A DNA stretch of 64,000 bases, from the NCBI GenBank assembly GCA_030770535.1, contig JASVEC010000012.1, positions 930,001 through 994,000 on the forward strand. Reading direction: 5' to 3'. Both the position numbers and the translations under genes were made by a program. The notes under the pieces are model-generated. The model searched no databases, had not been told where the DNA came from, and saw nothing but the letters and a program-made list of their open reading frames with translations. The DNA comes from Batkoa obscura. Its lineage: Eukaryota; Entomophthoromycota; Entomophthoromycetes; Entomophthorales; Batkoaceae. Positions 12,456-23,032 of the stretch are shown in pieces; the first letter of the stretch is position 1, and the number at the start of each line of letters is the position of its first letter.

Positions 12456-13600
12456 AAAATCAAAAACAATCAAGGTATCAAAAATACCAAGAAGAGTTTA
12501 TTAATAAAAATAGTTTGTCTATAAAACATTTGACAATATCTGAAAAAAATATCAATAATCTAGAAATTTGCTCAAATATAAAATCATTTAGTTATATTTA
12601 TGATGAGACTAAATATTAAACTACAGCTTGCCAGAATTAGTATCAATATTTATTAATGCAAATCAGTATTCAAGTTTATTTATCCAATTTACAGATTATT
12701 TTACTGAATTGAAAATATTTAAAACAGTAGGGAAAATTAGAACAATTAAAGTTATTGTTAGTCATTTAAATTCACAAAAGTTAATTGTATTAAAAATATA
12801 TTCTAAAGACAATATAAACTTCAATGGCTTAGATGTTATTAAGACACGATTCAAAAATTAAAAGTATTAAAAACAAAAGGAGAAGAAACGATGAGTAGTT
12901 CAATTGAAATTAGTACAAATATAAATTTTGAATTAAATTTAAATTTAAGAATTAAAGGATGATTTAATAGAAATTATAATTTTCAATGCTTTGGTAATAT
13001 GAGATAATTTAATAGTATTATAGTATATATGCTTATTATTAACAATGCAAATAGTATAAACGCAATTAAAGATACTAATATTATAGTAATAGGGAATTTT
13101 ATATCTGAAGATAGATCAACAATCAGACTTTCAACCTTAATAGTATTAAGAGAAGTTTTTTTTAATAATTTGTCAATAGAATTATTAAAATCAATCTTAA
13201 CATTATCAAATATTGAAACAATTCAACTCGGTTATTTTAATTATCGTACTATGGGATCTCTTTACAATTATACATCAATGAGATTAGATTTGAGGCCTAA
13301 TGTTGATGAATTTAGACTTTTTATACATGACCCACCAAATAATGAGAGTAATATTTATAAAGATTTTATAAATCAAATTAAAATCAAAGTCACTAAGCTT
13401 ACTTTAAGTAATTTATCATTCTTTTCACATTTGTTTTCAAATGTCGAAAAAAATGTCGAAAAGTTATAAATAAAAAGTTTTATCTTAACATCTAAAGATA
13501 AAGATATCAATTATCTACTAAAAACTCCCTTATACTTGTATACAAAGCGTGTTACATATCTAGAAGAAGATATAAGTTCATTTGTTTTTTCAGGAATCTT
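12456..13600 (+). pseudogene. decayed F-box/LRR family member 3, 5' end lost
   Basis: Begins directly after transposon copy A at a point equivalent to about residue 75 of the intact family protein (KYQEEFINKN...LTISEKNINNLE...CSNI). The F-box itself is missing. Downstream pieces at 12628-12861 and 13029-13469 remain open for 77 and 146 codons and match the middle and C-terminal repeats. They are separated by stops and frame changes. Loss of the 5' end probably accompanied the transposon insertion, because no F-box is found on the other side of the element. Confidence 0.8.
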
Positions 13601-14284
13601 TCGATGAATCTGTATATGAGGTCTTTAACAGTGGCTCAATTTTAGAATGGATAAGAATACAATGAATCTCTTTGAGTTTGTTTCAGCTTATCAAAATTAT
13701 TCTTTTAAAAAATATTTGAACATTTTTACCTTTGTATTTAATTTATAATTCAGAAAATTGACGCATTTAGTAGGTTTAGTTTATTTGAGATTTATAAAAA
13801 AAATAACTAATTACTTCATATAGTTTGTTGTTTGTGTTTAAATGTCTATAAACGTAAAAACATTAACAGTTATTAATAATATAATATAATATAATATAAA
13901 CTAATGGCATGAATGAATCCTATTAATAAAAACAACAGAATAAATTTAGGATCAAAATAGTAAATTATTTTGAAATTATTGTTACGTTATTCATAAATTC
14001 ATAACTAATTATAAGTGACTTTAAAAAAGCCTTCAATAACAAAGATCAAAACCACGGTAGCCAATAAACTCATTTCCTCAATTAAAAAATATGTGTGATT
14101 GATGAGCATAATAAAGAAGAAAATCAAAAAAACTCAAAATAAATCATATCAATAAGCCAAACTATGATGGGCTTATTATAAGTAATAGTTATAGATAATC
14201 TATTTACTATTTAATAGTTGAAAAGTTCGAGTTTTTATTTTGTTATTTATTTTTCGATTATTTATAATTTACAATCTCAAAACT
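13601..14284. other. intergenic, upstream of LPMO-like gene
   Basis: A+T-rich, with a short (AATAT)n run near 13880. Presumed to include the promoter of the secreted-protein gene at 14285. No other feature was seen. Confidence 0.5.
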
Positions 14285-15484
14285 ATGATATTAACTTGTT
14301 TAATTTTCTTAATAACATTAATAACTCCAATTTTAACCCATAGTAATTTGTTATCACCACAACCAAGGGGTAACAGACGCTGGTGGGGATTTTGTTCTCG
14401 AGGATTAAACTGTGCAGGTGCTTGTGAAACACCGAAAGCCAATGCACCTATCTCATCTATCTATAATAAACCAACTATTGTAAAACGAGGCCAAAATATA
14501 ACAATTAAATGGATGCGATTAAATCATCCAGGGGGGTTTATAAGATTATCTATAGCCCCCTTTGACCAATCAGATGATCCATTGGCATTTGATAAGAATG
14601 TAATTAAATATTCTTGTTTTGAATCAAATTGTAAAGAATCAAAACAAGATTCAATGTTAGGTCATTTAAATGGTCCAGGTTCAACAGAATGTTCCACTCA
14701 ATTAACGATACCAGATACTATAAAAGATGGTAAGATTAGTTTACAATGGACTTGGTTTGGTGGTGGGGTTTATTATGCTGATCAAAAGGCGGGATTCGCT
14801 AATTATGTTTCTTGTTCAGATATGATTGTTGAAGGTGGTAATAAATTCATTGCTCCATCGTTAACTAAAAGTACATTACCTCTATTTCAAGGTGGTGATG
14901 CTGCCAATTTAAATCAAAATCAATGTCGTTATTGGTCTTCTAATGATCCTTACGGTTGTGTTTTCGGAGCTGAAAAGAAAGAGAAGACATGTGGTTATAC
15001 TGGTATGTTAATGGGTGTACCTAAACAAATTTTAACAAATCAACCTTCTTTTTATCCTTTAACGAGTTTTAAAGGAGAGGATCCTAACTCAGATCCCATC
15101 CCTTCTCCTTATGATATTTCGGGTGAGGCACCAGCTCCTAATAACAATAATGATTCAAAGAACTCAACGTATTTAAATTCATATACTAATAATAGTGATC
15201 CATATCAAAAACAACCTGTTGGTTCATTTTCTAATTCTTCTAATAACACTGATGCTACAAATCAAAAACAACCTGTAACACTATCATCAAATCCCACTAA
15301 TACAACAGATACAGTAAATCAAGTATTAAAAGATCAAAATTTAGATACAAATTCATTAAATAAGGATCAAAAAAATAATTATCCTAATAGTTCTATTAAT
15401 GTTAATAATAATCCTACTTATAATTATAATAGTATGGAATCAAATGCACCTAATGCTTCTATATCGATAAACTATAATGCTTAA
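14285..15484 (+). CDS. secreted copper LPMO-like (chitin-active type) protein
   Basis: Predicted extracellular protein of 399 residues from this ATG. An upstream in-frame ATG at 14240 would add 15 residues before the hydrophobic core and is less likely. Residues 1-18 form a signal peptide ending ...PILT, so the mature protein starts with His19 (HSNLLSPQPRG), as expected for the histidine brace of lytic polysaccharide monooxygenases. A second candidate copper ligand is His81 in RLNHPGGF. Cys residues at 37, 43 and 47 and the W-x-W-F...YYAD...YVSCSDM block (about 160-190) fit the LPMO fold with an aromatic axial residue. From about residue 290 the tail is low-complexity, rich in Asn, Ser, Thr, Gln and Pro. 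The closest auxiliary-activity family is uncertain (AA11-like suspected). After the TAA at 15482 the same frame stays open for 41 more codons of like composition to 15610. Confidence 0.75.
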   Translation: MILTCLIFLITLITPILTHSNLLSPQPRGNRRWWGFCSRGLNCAGACETPKANAPISSIYNKPTIVKRGQNITIKWMRLNHPGGFIRLSIAPFDQSDDPLAFDKNVIKYSCFESNCKESKQDSMLGHLNGPGSTECSTQLTIPDTIKDGKISLQWTWFGGGVYYADQKAGFANYVSCSDMIVEGGNKFIAPSLTKSTLPLFQGGDAANLNQNQCRYWSSNDPYGCVFGAEKKEKTCGYTGMLMGVPKQILTNQPSFYPLTSFKGEDPNSDPIPSPYDISGEAPAPNNNNDSKNSTYLNSYTNNSDPYQKQPVGSFSNSSNNTDATNQKQPVTLSSNPTNTTDTVNQVLKDQNLDTNSLNKDQKNNYPNSSINVNNNPTYNYNSMESNAPNASISINYNA

Positions 15485-15800
15485 CCATCCTCTATTCCCT
15501 CTGATACTACTTATAATTCTCATCAAATATCTACTATCCCTGATGCTAACTATAAACCTTATAACGGTTATTGTGCTCAAAGTAGGGGTTATATTTATGG
15601 TCAAAAATAAGATTTAAAAAAGTATATATTATGTATCCAATGAACTAATAATAACAATAATGTAAATAACATAATAAAACTTAGAATAAATTATTACTTG
15701 AACTCATTTTTATTTATTTTAATAATCTTGTAATTTATAGTAATAAAAACTAAAGCTAAATTTAATATTAATATTAATATAGTTTTATAATGTTTTAAAA

Positions 15801-16858
15801 TTAATTTTGATTAGGGATAAGTGGGGGTTGATTAGGAAACCTATTAAGTTCAAATCTACAAACTTTAAATCTAGGACGTCCTCTTTCTGACCAATATCGA
15901 GTTGCTTTATACAATCTATCATAACGATACCTTTTATAAAAAAATATTAAGCAATACAAAAAATGTCTATTTTTAACATAATAAACTTACCCTTCTTTAG
16001 GAGCATAAGGAGGATTTAATTTATTACCTCGAATAACACGAATTGGTTTTTCCATTTCAAATGAAATTTTTAAAGATAAATTATAACCTTCAAATACTTG
16101 ATCTTTACTTTGTGGTGCGATTCTTAAATTTTTAGGATTATTTTTAGTCTTCTTTAAATCTCTTCCACCCGATTCAGTACAAACAAATCGATCTCCTTCA
16201 TTAATATCATCTTCATAGTTCTAAGAAAAATAGGCTTTAATTGATAATGAAATTCAGTCGAGCTATTTAATTACTCCTGATAAAGCTAAACTATAATAAC
16301 CTTTGGTGGCGCTACTATGAATACCACCAACAACCGATCTAAAAGTGATCATTACTTTCATTTCCTAATAAATTATAAAATACTTACCTATGCACCCCAT
16401 TTCTACTACAATTTATTCTAAACTCTCATCCTTCGCCTATTGTAATATGCGGTATAGGACCAAACACATTACCTTTTGTCCACATTGGACATTTTAAGGG
16501 TCTAATTTCTTCTTTTTCTTTAATAGGATATTTTTATAACTTAATTCTAGTCTCCTCTTTCATTTCAGATAATTTTCTCGATTTCTTAAAGAATAACGAG
16601 TTGGTCTTTTTTCTATTGTAATACCACGTACAGAACGTGATTGGGAAGTTGGAGCTTTTTTTTAACAATGAGTTTTTTTACTTCTTCCGATTTAATACCC
16701 AAAGTATCTAATATTTTCTTATTTTCTTCAATTTGTTTCATTCTCTTTTTTTCATATTCAGAAATGGTGCTTCCATCAATATTCACTTTTTCGATTAAGA
16801 TAATGGGTTTTGTTCCCTTCGGTGTTCGAGTATATTTAGTTGGTTTACTCTTGGTCAT
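15801..16858 (-). pseudogene. broken SRA/YDG-domain (UHRF1-like) gene
   Basis: On the minus strand the pieces spell an SRA-YDG domain, the fold that reads 5-methylcytosine (hemi-methylated CpG) in UHRF1 relatives. In order: MTKSKPTKYTRTPKG start at 16858, GNVFGPIPHITIGEG, EFRINCSRNGVHR, SVVGGIHSSATKGYYSLALSG, NYEDDINEGDRF...ESGGRDL, SKDQVFEGYNLSLKISFE, YAPKEG, YRYDRLYKATRYW and a C-terminal NQPPLIPNQN. Three introns can be placed between these blocks. The 5' exon is damaged: a frame change at an A8 run near 16665, another near 16565, an in-frame TAA at what was probably a Gln codon (near 16528), and a TGA where Trp is conserved before EFR. Both stops fit C:G-to-T:A changes. The 3' exons are undamaged, suggesting recent loss or sequencing errors in the first exon. 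Confidence 0.78.
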
Positions 16859-17740
16859 CTTTTGCTATGATAAGGGATAAAGAAGTTTTTCTTCAAGAAT
16901 TTTTTTGAGTTTCTATTTTGTTCCTGTTTTTAAAAATAGGATAAGATTAAATCGAAATTTGAGATTAAATTTTGGTTCTAGTTAAGGTTCAAGGTTCGAA
17001 ACCTGATGGTGTTAAAGTTAATATTAAGTTGTTTAAAATATTCCAGTACATTCTTGCATACTAAAAGGTCAATTATTGGTTGTAACACTATTAAAGGATT
17101 TATATTAATATTTTCATTTTACAGTTAAGAAAAATCCCTGTTGCAATTGAAAATTGATCATTTTTTGTGAATAAATTCATACTGGAAAATTTTTAAATAA
17201 CTTAATACTGTTACTAGCTACTCTTAAAAAATGCCAGCTAATTATAAAATTTATATCAATACTTGTATTAAAAATATTAATAGCTGGTAATTAGGTTGTA
17301 AAAAAGCATTACTCATAAGTTAATTTTTAGCAATGAACATTAAAAACACTGATTTTTGCTTCTTAATTTTTATTGTATTTATATTTAATTTAATACCGAA
17401 GCAACATTTTAAATAAAAAAGTAATATAATATTGATTATAAATTATAAAGCTATTTTCATTAAAAAAACCATTAATATTATTTATTTATTATTTCAAATA
17501 AATTTAAAAAGCTTAAAATTAAATAAAAAAATTTAACTTAAAAGACTTATTTTAATTGTTTCATATTATTTTTATTTAATGTTTAATAGATATATAAGAT
17601 ACAATTCTATACTTATTTGGCTCTATTTTTTATTAAAACAAAAATAAAATACAAGCTTTTATAAATAAACTTCGAAATGAAATTTTTAAAAATTTTAATA
17701 TAATAAGGAAAAACATATTGTAAAAATAGAAGAATGACAT
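16859..17740. other. intergenic, no gene seen
   Basis: A+T-rich spacer upstream of the SRA pseudogene and before transposon copy B. A T-arm-like string at 16995 does not belong to a foldable tRNA. Confidence 0.5.
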
Positions 17741-19341
17741 ATAGTAAATATTTTAATGATTTAAAAAATAAAGCAGTAGCTAGGTCAATATCTTTAAATG
17801 TATATTAAGTAGTTTTTAATACACCAAGAAAAACATATTTATGTAGTATATGTGTCCAGTATACAGCTAGAGAAAAGTTATTTGAAAATCAAATACAACC
17901 ATAGAAAATAAACCAGAGATAGAAGAATCTCTTAACAAAGAAAAAAGATTATACAAATTATATAAATTTTGTATTAACACTCAAAAAAATATATTTAATG
18001 AAACTATTAAAAAATTAAATAATAAAACTTATATAATAATTTTAGACTTTAAATAAAATATGGAAATAAAGACAAGACCAAATCTAATAAATTTAGATCA
18101 TTATAATAGATAAAATAAATAAGCTATATCAATATTAAGGGTTGGTATTTTATATTTAAAAACGATAAAACAATAGGCAAAGTTTATTTTGATTATTTAT
18201 CTGAAATATTAAATCATGATTCATCATATTCAGGAGATTGTTTAATTGATTTAATATCTAAAGAGCTTTTAAAAAGTTTACAAAAATTAATATATGCGCA
18301 GATACAGGATATCATTTTGAATCTCAAGAGTTTTTATATTATATACTTGAAGAAATTTACAAAATAAATACTAGTTTAAATATTAATCTTGATTTTTTTG
18401 CTGAGCATCATGGAAAAAGTATAGTTGATGGACATTTTGGAAATCTTCTACAATGGAAAAATAGTTTTGAAGCATTAGGTAAAATAGAAGATATTGGTCA
18501 ATTAATTTCAAATTTCAGATTTTTATTTGTAAATATAATAGAATTGATAACTCAACTGTTAATAATGGGAAAACATATATAATTTTTAAAAAGTATGAAA
18601 GAAACAAAGATATAATAAGAATATTAAAAATATAAGGTATCAAAAAGTATTTACCTTTTACTAAACGTGATAATAAATTACACTGTTATCTAGTATCTGA
18701 TAAATAAACAAAAAGCGATATAATTACAATTAAAGTTATAAAGTCTACAAAAAATTAAAAGATCAGCCCCAGCTTATTTTATAAAAATAACAGAAAGTTT
18801 AAAAGCTTCAATATTTAGTAAGCAAGTAAGTAGCTTGTTAAATGATATAAATCAATTGTTAGATGTTGATATTACTTAGATTATTAATAGCTAAGTTAAT
18901 AAATAGTCAAAGGGCAAGTAACTGTAATAATAAATAAAAACTATTATTACATTGCTTGTATCATATAGGGATAGTTAATTATAGTTTTGGGGCCAACTGC
19001 TACCTCTCATGTAGCTATTTATTAGCTTAATCATATATTAATAATGTAATTATAACATTAAAACTATTTATTTGTTTAGCAAATCTGCAATGTTGGCTAT
19101 AAAACAGTCAATAATAAATATTTTTCCATGAAGTTTTATAGGAATATATATTTATTTATATATTACAACTTTGATTGATATTAATATATAGGCTACATTG
19201 TTAAAAGCCTTACTAATCCAGGGACTTGTATTAAATTTAATAGAAATTCCATTAACTTACAATATAAATTATAATAAAATAATTTAAAACTGTGTTAGGT
19301 ACTTTGCTTTTTAATAAAAAAATTATTTTTATAGAATTTTA
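17741..19341 (+). mobile_element. DNA transposon copy B, decayed
   Basis: About 1.6 kb almost identical to the part of copy A that follows the solo LTR. It carries the same blocks (CADTGYHFES, FFAEHHGKSIVDGHFG) and the same in-frame stops. Differences I could count are 16 substitutions, all transitions, and about five short indels including contraction of the A/T tandem unit. The N-terminal segment seen in copy A before the LTR is not recognisable here, so this copy seems 5'-truncated or strongly diverged at that end. Because both copies share the same inactivating changes, they were probably copied after the element had died or been mobilised in trans. Confidence 0.65.
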
Positions 19342-19359
19342 GGCAAAGCCTTTAAAATA

Positions 19360-19460
19360 TAGGGGTATTCTTTTTAGCTTCATCACTTTTTTCATCTTTT
19401 AAGTGCTACTTTAGCGGAAAGGTTGTTAGTAAAATTCTTAAACACAAAAAAACAGCCCCA
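19360..19460 (+). mobile_element. MITE copy 1 (TGGGG...CCCCA family)
   Basis: About 100-bp element flanked by TA, with a degenerate 5' end (TAGGGGTATTC) and 3' end AACAGCCCCA. The centre, TTTTAAGTGCTACTTTAGCGG, is shared with seven other copies. It lies just after transposon copy B. Confidence 0.8.
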
Positions 19461-19462
19461 TA

Positions 19463-20161
19463 TAATTATTTAAGTAAGAGTACTTTTAAAAAAATTAAAT
19501 TAGCCAATAAAAATGCCTAAAACTGGGCCAGCTGTTATTATAATTAGTTTTAAAGTTTGAATTAGATTTCTTAGTTTTTATTTTTATTTTTAATTTATTT
19601 TGATATTGTTTTTACTAAATTATACACTGTTATAAAAAACATACAATTTTTTGATAAAAATCTAAATCTTGAATTTAATTTTAACATTAATTTTCCCAAA
19701 TTTGATCTAATTGAAAGAAATGGAAATTGACCAATCATGTACACTACTTGGTAAGTACTTTTTATCCAGATAGTTACACCATTACTATTTAGACTCTCCC
19801 CATAAAAAAGAAAATTTAAATAATTAAAACTTATTGAATTACAAGTTCATATTGTTTTATTTTCAACTACAAACTAAACTCTATTTTTTTTTATCTATTT
19901 TATTACTGGACTCTTTGATATTTTATGTTGAAAAATTAATTATATTTTTATTTTTATAAAAATATAGAATTTGGATTTAATAACATTAATAACATATCAT
20001 ATACAAAATTAGTCTTGTCATCGATTAAAAAACACAAATCTCTATTAATATTACAAATAAAATAATAAGTAATAAAAAAACATTATAATCTAACTTGATT
20101 AAAAACTAAATTTTATAATTAAAAAAAAGAAATCTTCCTCTTCCACCCCTCTTCTCCTCAG
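19463..20161. other. intergenic, no gene seen
   Basis: A+T-rich spacer downstream of the kelch gene. No conserved frame was seen. Confidence 0.5.
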
Positions 20162-20537
20162 TTATTTATGACTTGGTTCAAACTCTTCAAATTCTAAATC
20201 ATCATAACCAGGCTCTTCTCCTGTAGGTAAGGGTTTAAAATCAATAGTATGTTTAACTGATCGTCGATACCATAAATAACCTAATAGAGCGAATACTAAA
20301 ATAACAATAATAATGGTGAATAATGTATGTGATTGAGATGTAGTTTGTATTTGTGGTCCATTTTGTTGTTCTAAATTAATTTTTTGATCATTATGTTGTA
20401 AAGTTTCAATCACTTTAAAGTCTTTAAGGTTGATCAATTGAGTAGCTAAACTAGGTGGAGAGATTACACCTAAAAATAAATAGGAGAATTAATATTACTT
20501 TATTATTTATTATTTATTATTTATTATTTATTATTTA

Positions 20538-20569
<32 letters not shown>

Positions 20570-21611
20570 CTTACCAAAATAAACTAACATTGAATCTTGA
20601 ATTATAACAGCTTTATGACCATATATATTGGCTAATTCACTGTCTAATTTAATTTCATTCCATTTCCAATCTTGAATATTTAATTGATATAATTGATTAT
20701 AATTCTTTTTATTGTTAAAATCCCTACCACCATAAATTATTATACTGTCATTATAAACTATAATAATAATATATTATTAAAAATACTATAAATAAAATAT
20801 AAAAGTAAGCTAAAAACTTACAAACTGCACTATGTTCCGCTACTTTAACATCTGGGAATTCAGTGGTAATTTTTTCTTCCCATTTATTTTCTTTAATATC
20901 AAATACGTATACCTTATCTAATCCATAAGCTTCTTGATCGTCTCTACCACCAATCAAGATAAACTTCTCTCCAGAAATTCTTGTCATTGTTGAATAATAT
21001 CTGTTTCCAGTTAATTGACTATTCTTTTCCTCCACTTCCACTAACTTCCATTCTTTTTTATTATTTAATTTCCATACTTCTGATTCTGTCTTTTTTAACT
21101 CTTTATTCAGCACCTTCCCACCAAACAAATAAATATTATCATCCCCCATCTTAAGCATTTCATGACCAAATCTAGAACTTGGAGTTTTATCTGATACAAT
21201 TAATTCGGTCCAGTTACGATTCGTATGATTATAACTTAAAAACGGTCCTTGAACAGGTAATATTTTTTCGGTGAAATAACCACCAAAACAAACTATTTCA
21301 TCTGAGTTGGAATTCAATACTTCACATGCTAAAGAATGTACACTGCTGACATCAGATTGGATTTCACTGATTATCCAGGGTAGTTTCTTAATGGCACTGT
21401 CTTTGTTTACGTCTAAAGAGTAAACCAAACGGGAATTAACACCCTTGTTTTTATGATCGACTTGCTCACCCAAAAGAACTATTACTTGATTACCAATGAT
21501 AGAAGTACCGAAATGGGAGAGACTAAAAGGTTTTGATTCACCATGGTTTAAGATACTACCTTGAACTGTAGCAAGGAGAGGTAGTAATAATGTGCATATA
21601 TTGAATTGCAT
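20162..21611 (-). CDS. secreted/membrane kelch-repeat protein
   Basis: Three exons (20822-21611, 20575-20757, 20162-20469) give 426 residues. Residues 1-18 are a signal peptide. Kelch motifs (paired Gly after a hydrophobic run, then Tyr/Trp) recur as VCFGGYF, YLFGGKV, LIGGRDD, IIYGGRD and others, which predicts a beta-propeller. Near the C-terminus a membrane segment (FTIIIVILVFALLGYLWY) is followed by YRRS and an acidic tail, so the propeller faces outside or the lumen and a short tail faces the cytoplasm. No catalytic residues of galactose oxidase were recognised, so a binding or wall-linked role is more likely than an enzymatic one. The second intron contains a (TTATTTA)n/(TTA)n run of about 70 bp (20498-20569). 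Confidence 0.85.
20498..20569. repeat. A/T microsatellite inside the kelch gene intron
   Basis: A tandem TTATTTA-type run grading into TTA trinucleotides fills most of intron 2 of the kelch gene. It is likely length-variable. Confidence 0.85.
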
Positions 21612-22021
21612 CTTATTTTAATATAAAAATTGGATTTTTTAATTGAAAATTGGTTTGAAATAAGCTTTAACTAAGGTTTTATACTTGTAACCTATCATTG
21701 AGTGTTAGATTTCAATTTTGTCATTTTAATTTATTGCTGTTCTTAGAAATATTTGAAATGGAAGTTTTTTATGAGAACATTTGATTAATTGATAATTTAT
21801 TAAAATATTATTAATAGAATTAACAATATTAAAATAAAAATATTTTATATGTTAATATATAGTATTTGTCTTGTTTAAACAATTTTGTTAATTTATTTTT
21901 TTTATAAAAAGATTAAAAAATCAAAATACTACATTATAAAATTCCTTTCTCCTATATAAAAATAATAACACATGAACATTATTTATACAAACTAACTTAA
22001 TAGCCAAATAAAAACTTAAAT
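21612..22021. other. intergenic, kelch promoter side
   Basis: About 400 bp of A+T-rich DNA between the start of the kelch gene and the 3' end of TAF9. No further feature was seen. Confidence 0.5.
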
Positions 22022-22843
22022 TTATTCCACCTCTTCAAAAACATCTTCTTCATGCTCCATGCCTTCAACACTCTGTAATCTCTCCAATTCCTTCTTTTTG
22101 ACCGCTACTTCCCCCAATTCCTTTTCTTTCTCGCCTCTGTTCTGTTGTTCAATAACTTCATTCACCGTTTTGTCCACCATTTCCAAATCTGCTAATCCCA
22201 TATCTCTCTCTTTCTCCTTTTCCTTCATTGTAGCCATATATCCCATTCTATCCTCCTTTTCCTTTCCAGTTGCGCCTATAACATCTGGTAATATTTGGAA
22301 ATTGGTTGCTGTTAAACAATATTTTTCTTTTGGTAATCGGGTACCAAATTTTTCATGGATAATAGGTAATGGTTTACTATTCGTTTTATTAGCTAATTCT
22401 CGTAGAAATTCTTGATTTGGTGGACCAGAGAAAGAGTGATGGAGACGGGAGGAAATGGATTCTACAATATCCGATTTGTTGATGGTATTACGACCACAAT
22501 GCTCACTGAAAACTTGTGCATCTGAGAGGATGTCCGTGGTGTAACCTAAAAGATAAAGGATTAGTATTAATATTTATAGATTAAAAATAAAAATTTATCA
22601 ATTTTATATTATAAACAAATAAAAATACTTACGATGAGCAAATTCTTGAAGTTGATAAATAACATTAGGTTCTACATCCGTTATACCAAACGATTTTAGT
22701 ATTACCGAAATACACTGTGCGTTCCTAGGTAACGCTTTTCGTTTTAGTGAATCATAAATAGGTTGTTCATATAATTTGCGTTTCTTTCCTACCAAATCAT
22801 TGGCTTCCGTTAAATCTTGATTGTTTGGTGGTGGGGAAGACAT
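22022..22843 (-). CDS. TAF9: transcription initiation factor TFIID subunit 9
   Basis: Two exons (22633-22843, 22022-22545) encode 244 residues. The N-terminal histone fold reads PRNAQCISVILKSFGITDVE, then YQLQEFAHRYTTDILSDAQV and FSEHCGRNTINKSDI. The conserved extension (GPPNQEFLRELANKTNSKPL, then PKEKYCLTATNFQI) follows. This matches TAF9/TAFII31, which pairs with TAF6 in TFIID and SAGA. The start is the ATG before SSPPPNNQD; an in-frame ATG ten codons upstream is possible but unconserved. The C-terminus is a charged Glu/Lys coiled stretch. It is transcribed divergently from VPS20. Confidence 0.93.
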
Positions 22844-23032
22844 AGTGTGATGTTGTATAAAAATAAATTTCAATAAAAATAAAATAGAAAATAGAATGAA
22901 TGATAATGAATTATTGGTTTAATGATTGAATTTAGTCGAATAATATTCAATTGATTGGCTAGAGAATTAACTTGAAATAAGAATCCAGTTTTATTTTTTT
23001 AAATAACTTTTAATTTAAATTTAAATTTATAA
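22844..23032. promoter_or_regulatory. shared divergent promoter, TAF9/VPS20
   Basis: A 189-bp gap separates two oppositely directed start codons, so both promoters must lie in or very near it. No specific binding site was identified. The call is inferred from gene arrangement. Confidence 0.45.

Noticed and set aside
16985-17015. T-arm-like GGTTCGAAACC
   Set aside because: Stem pairing is only three base pairs and no D arm or anticodon arm lies upstream at tRNA distance.
10007-19341. Reassignment of TAA/TAG to Gln in the nuclear code, suggested by in-frame stops at Gln-like positions
   Set aside because: Conserved host genes (UBL5, RPL37, Dap1, Vps20, TAF9) all end at TAA or TAG exactly where the family ends, so these codons are true stops.
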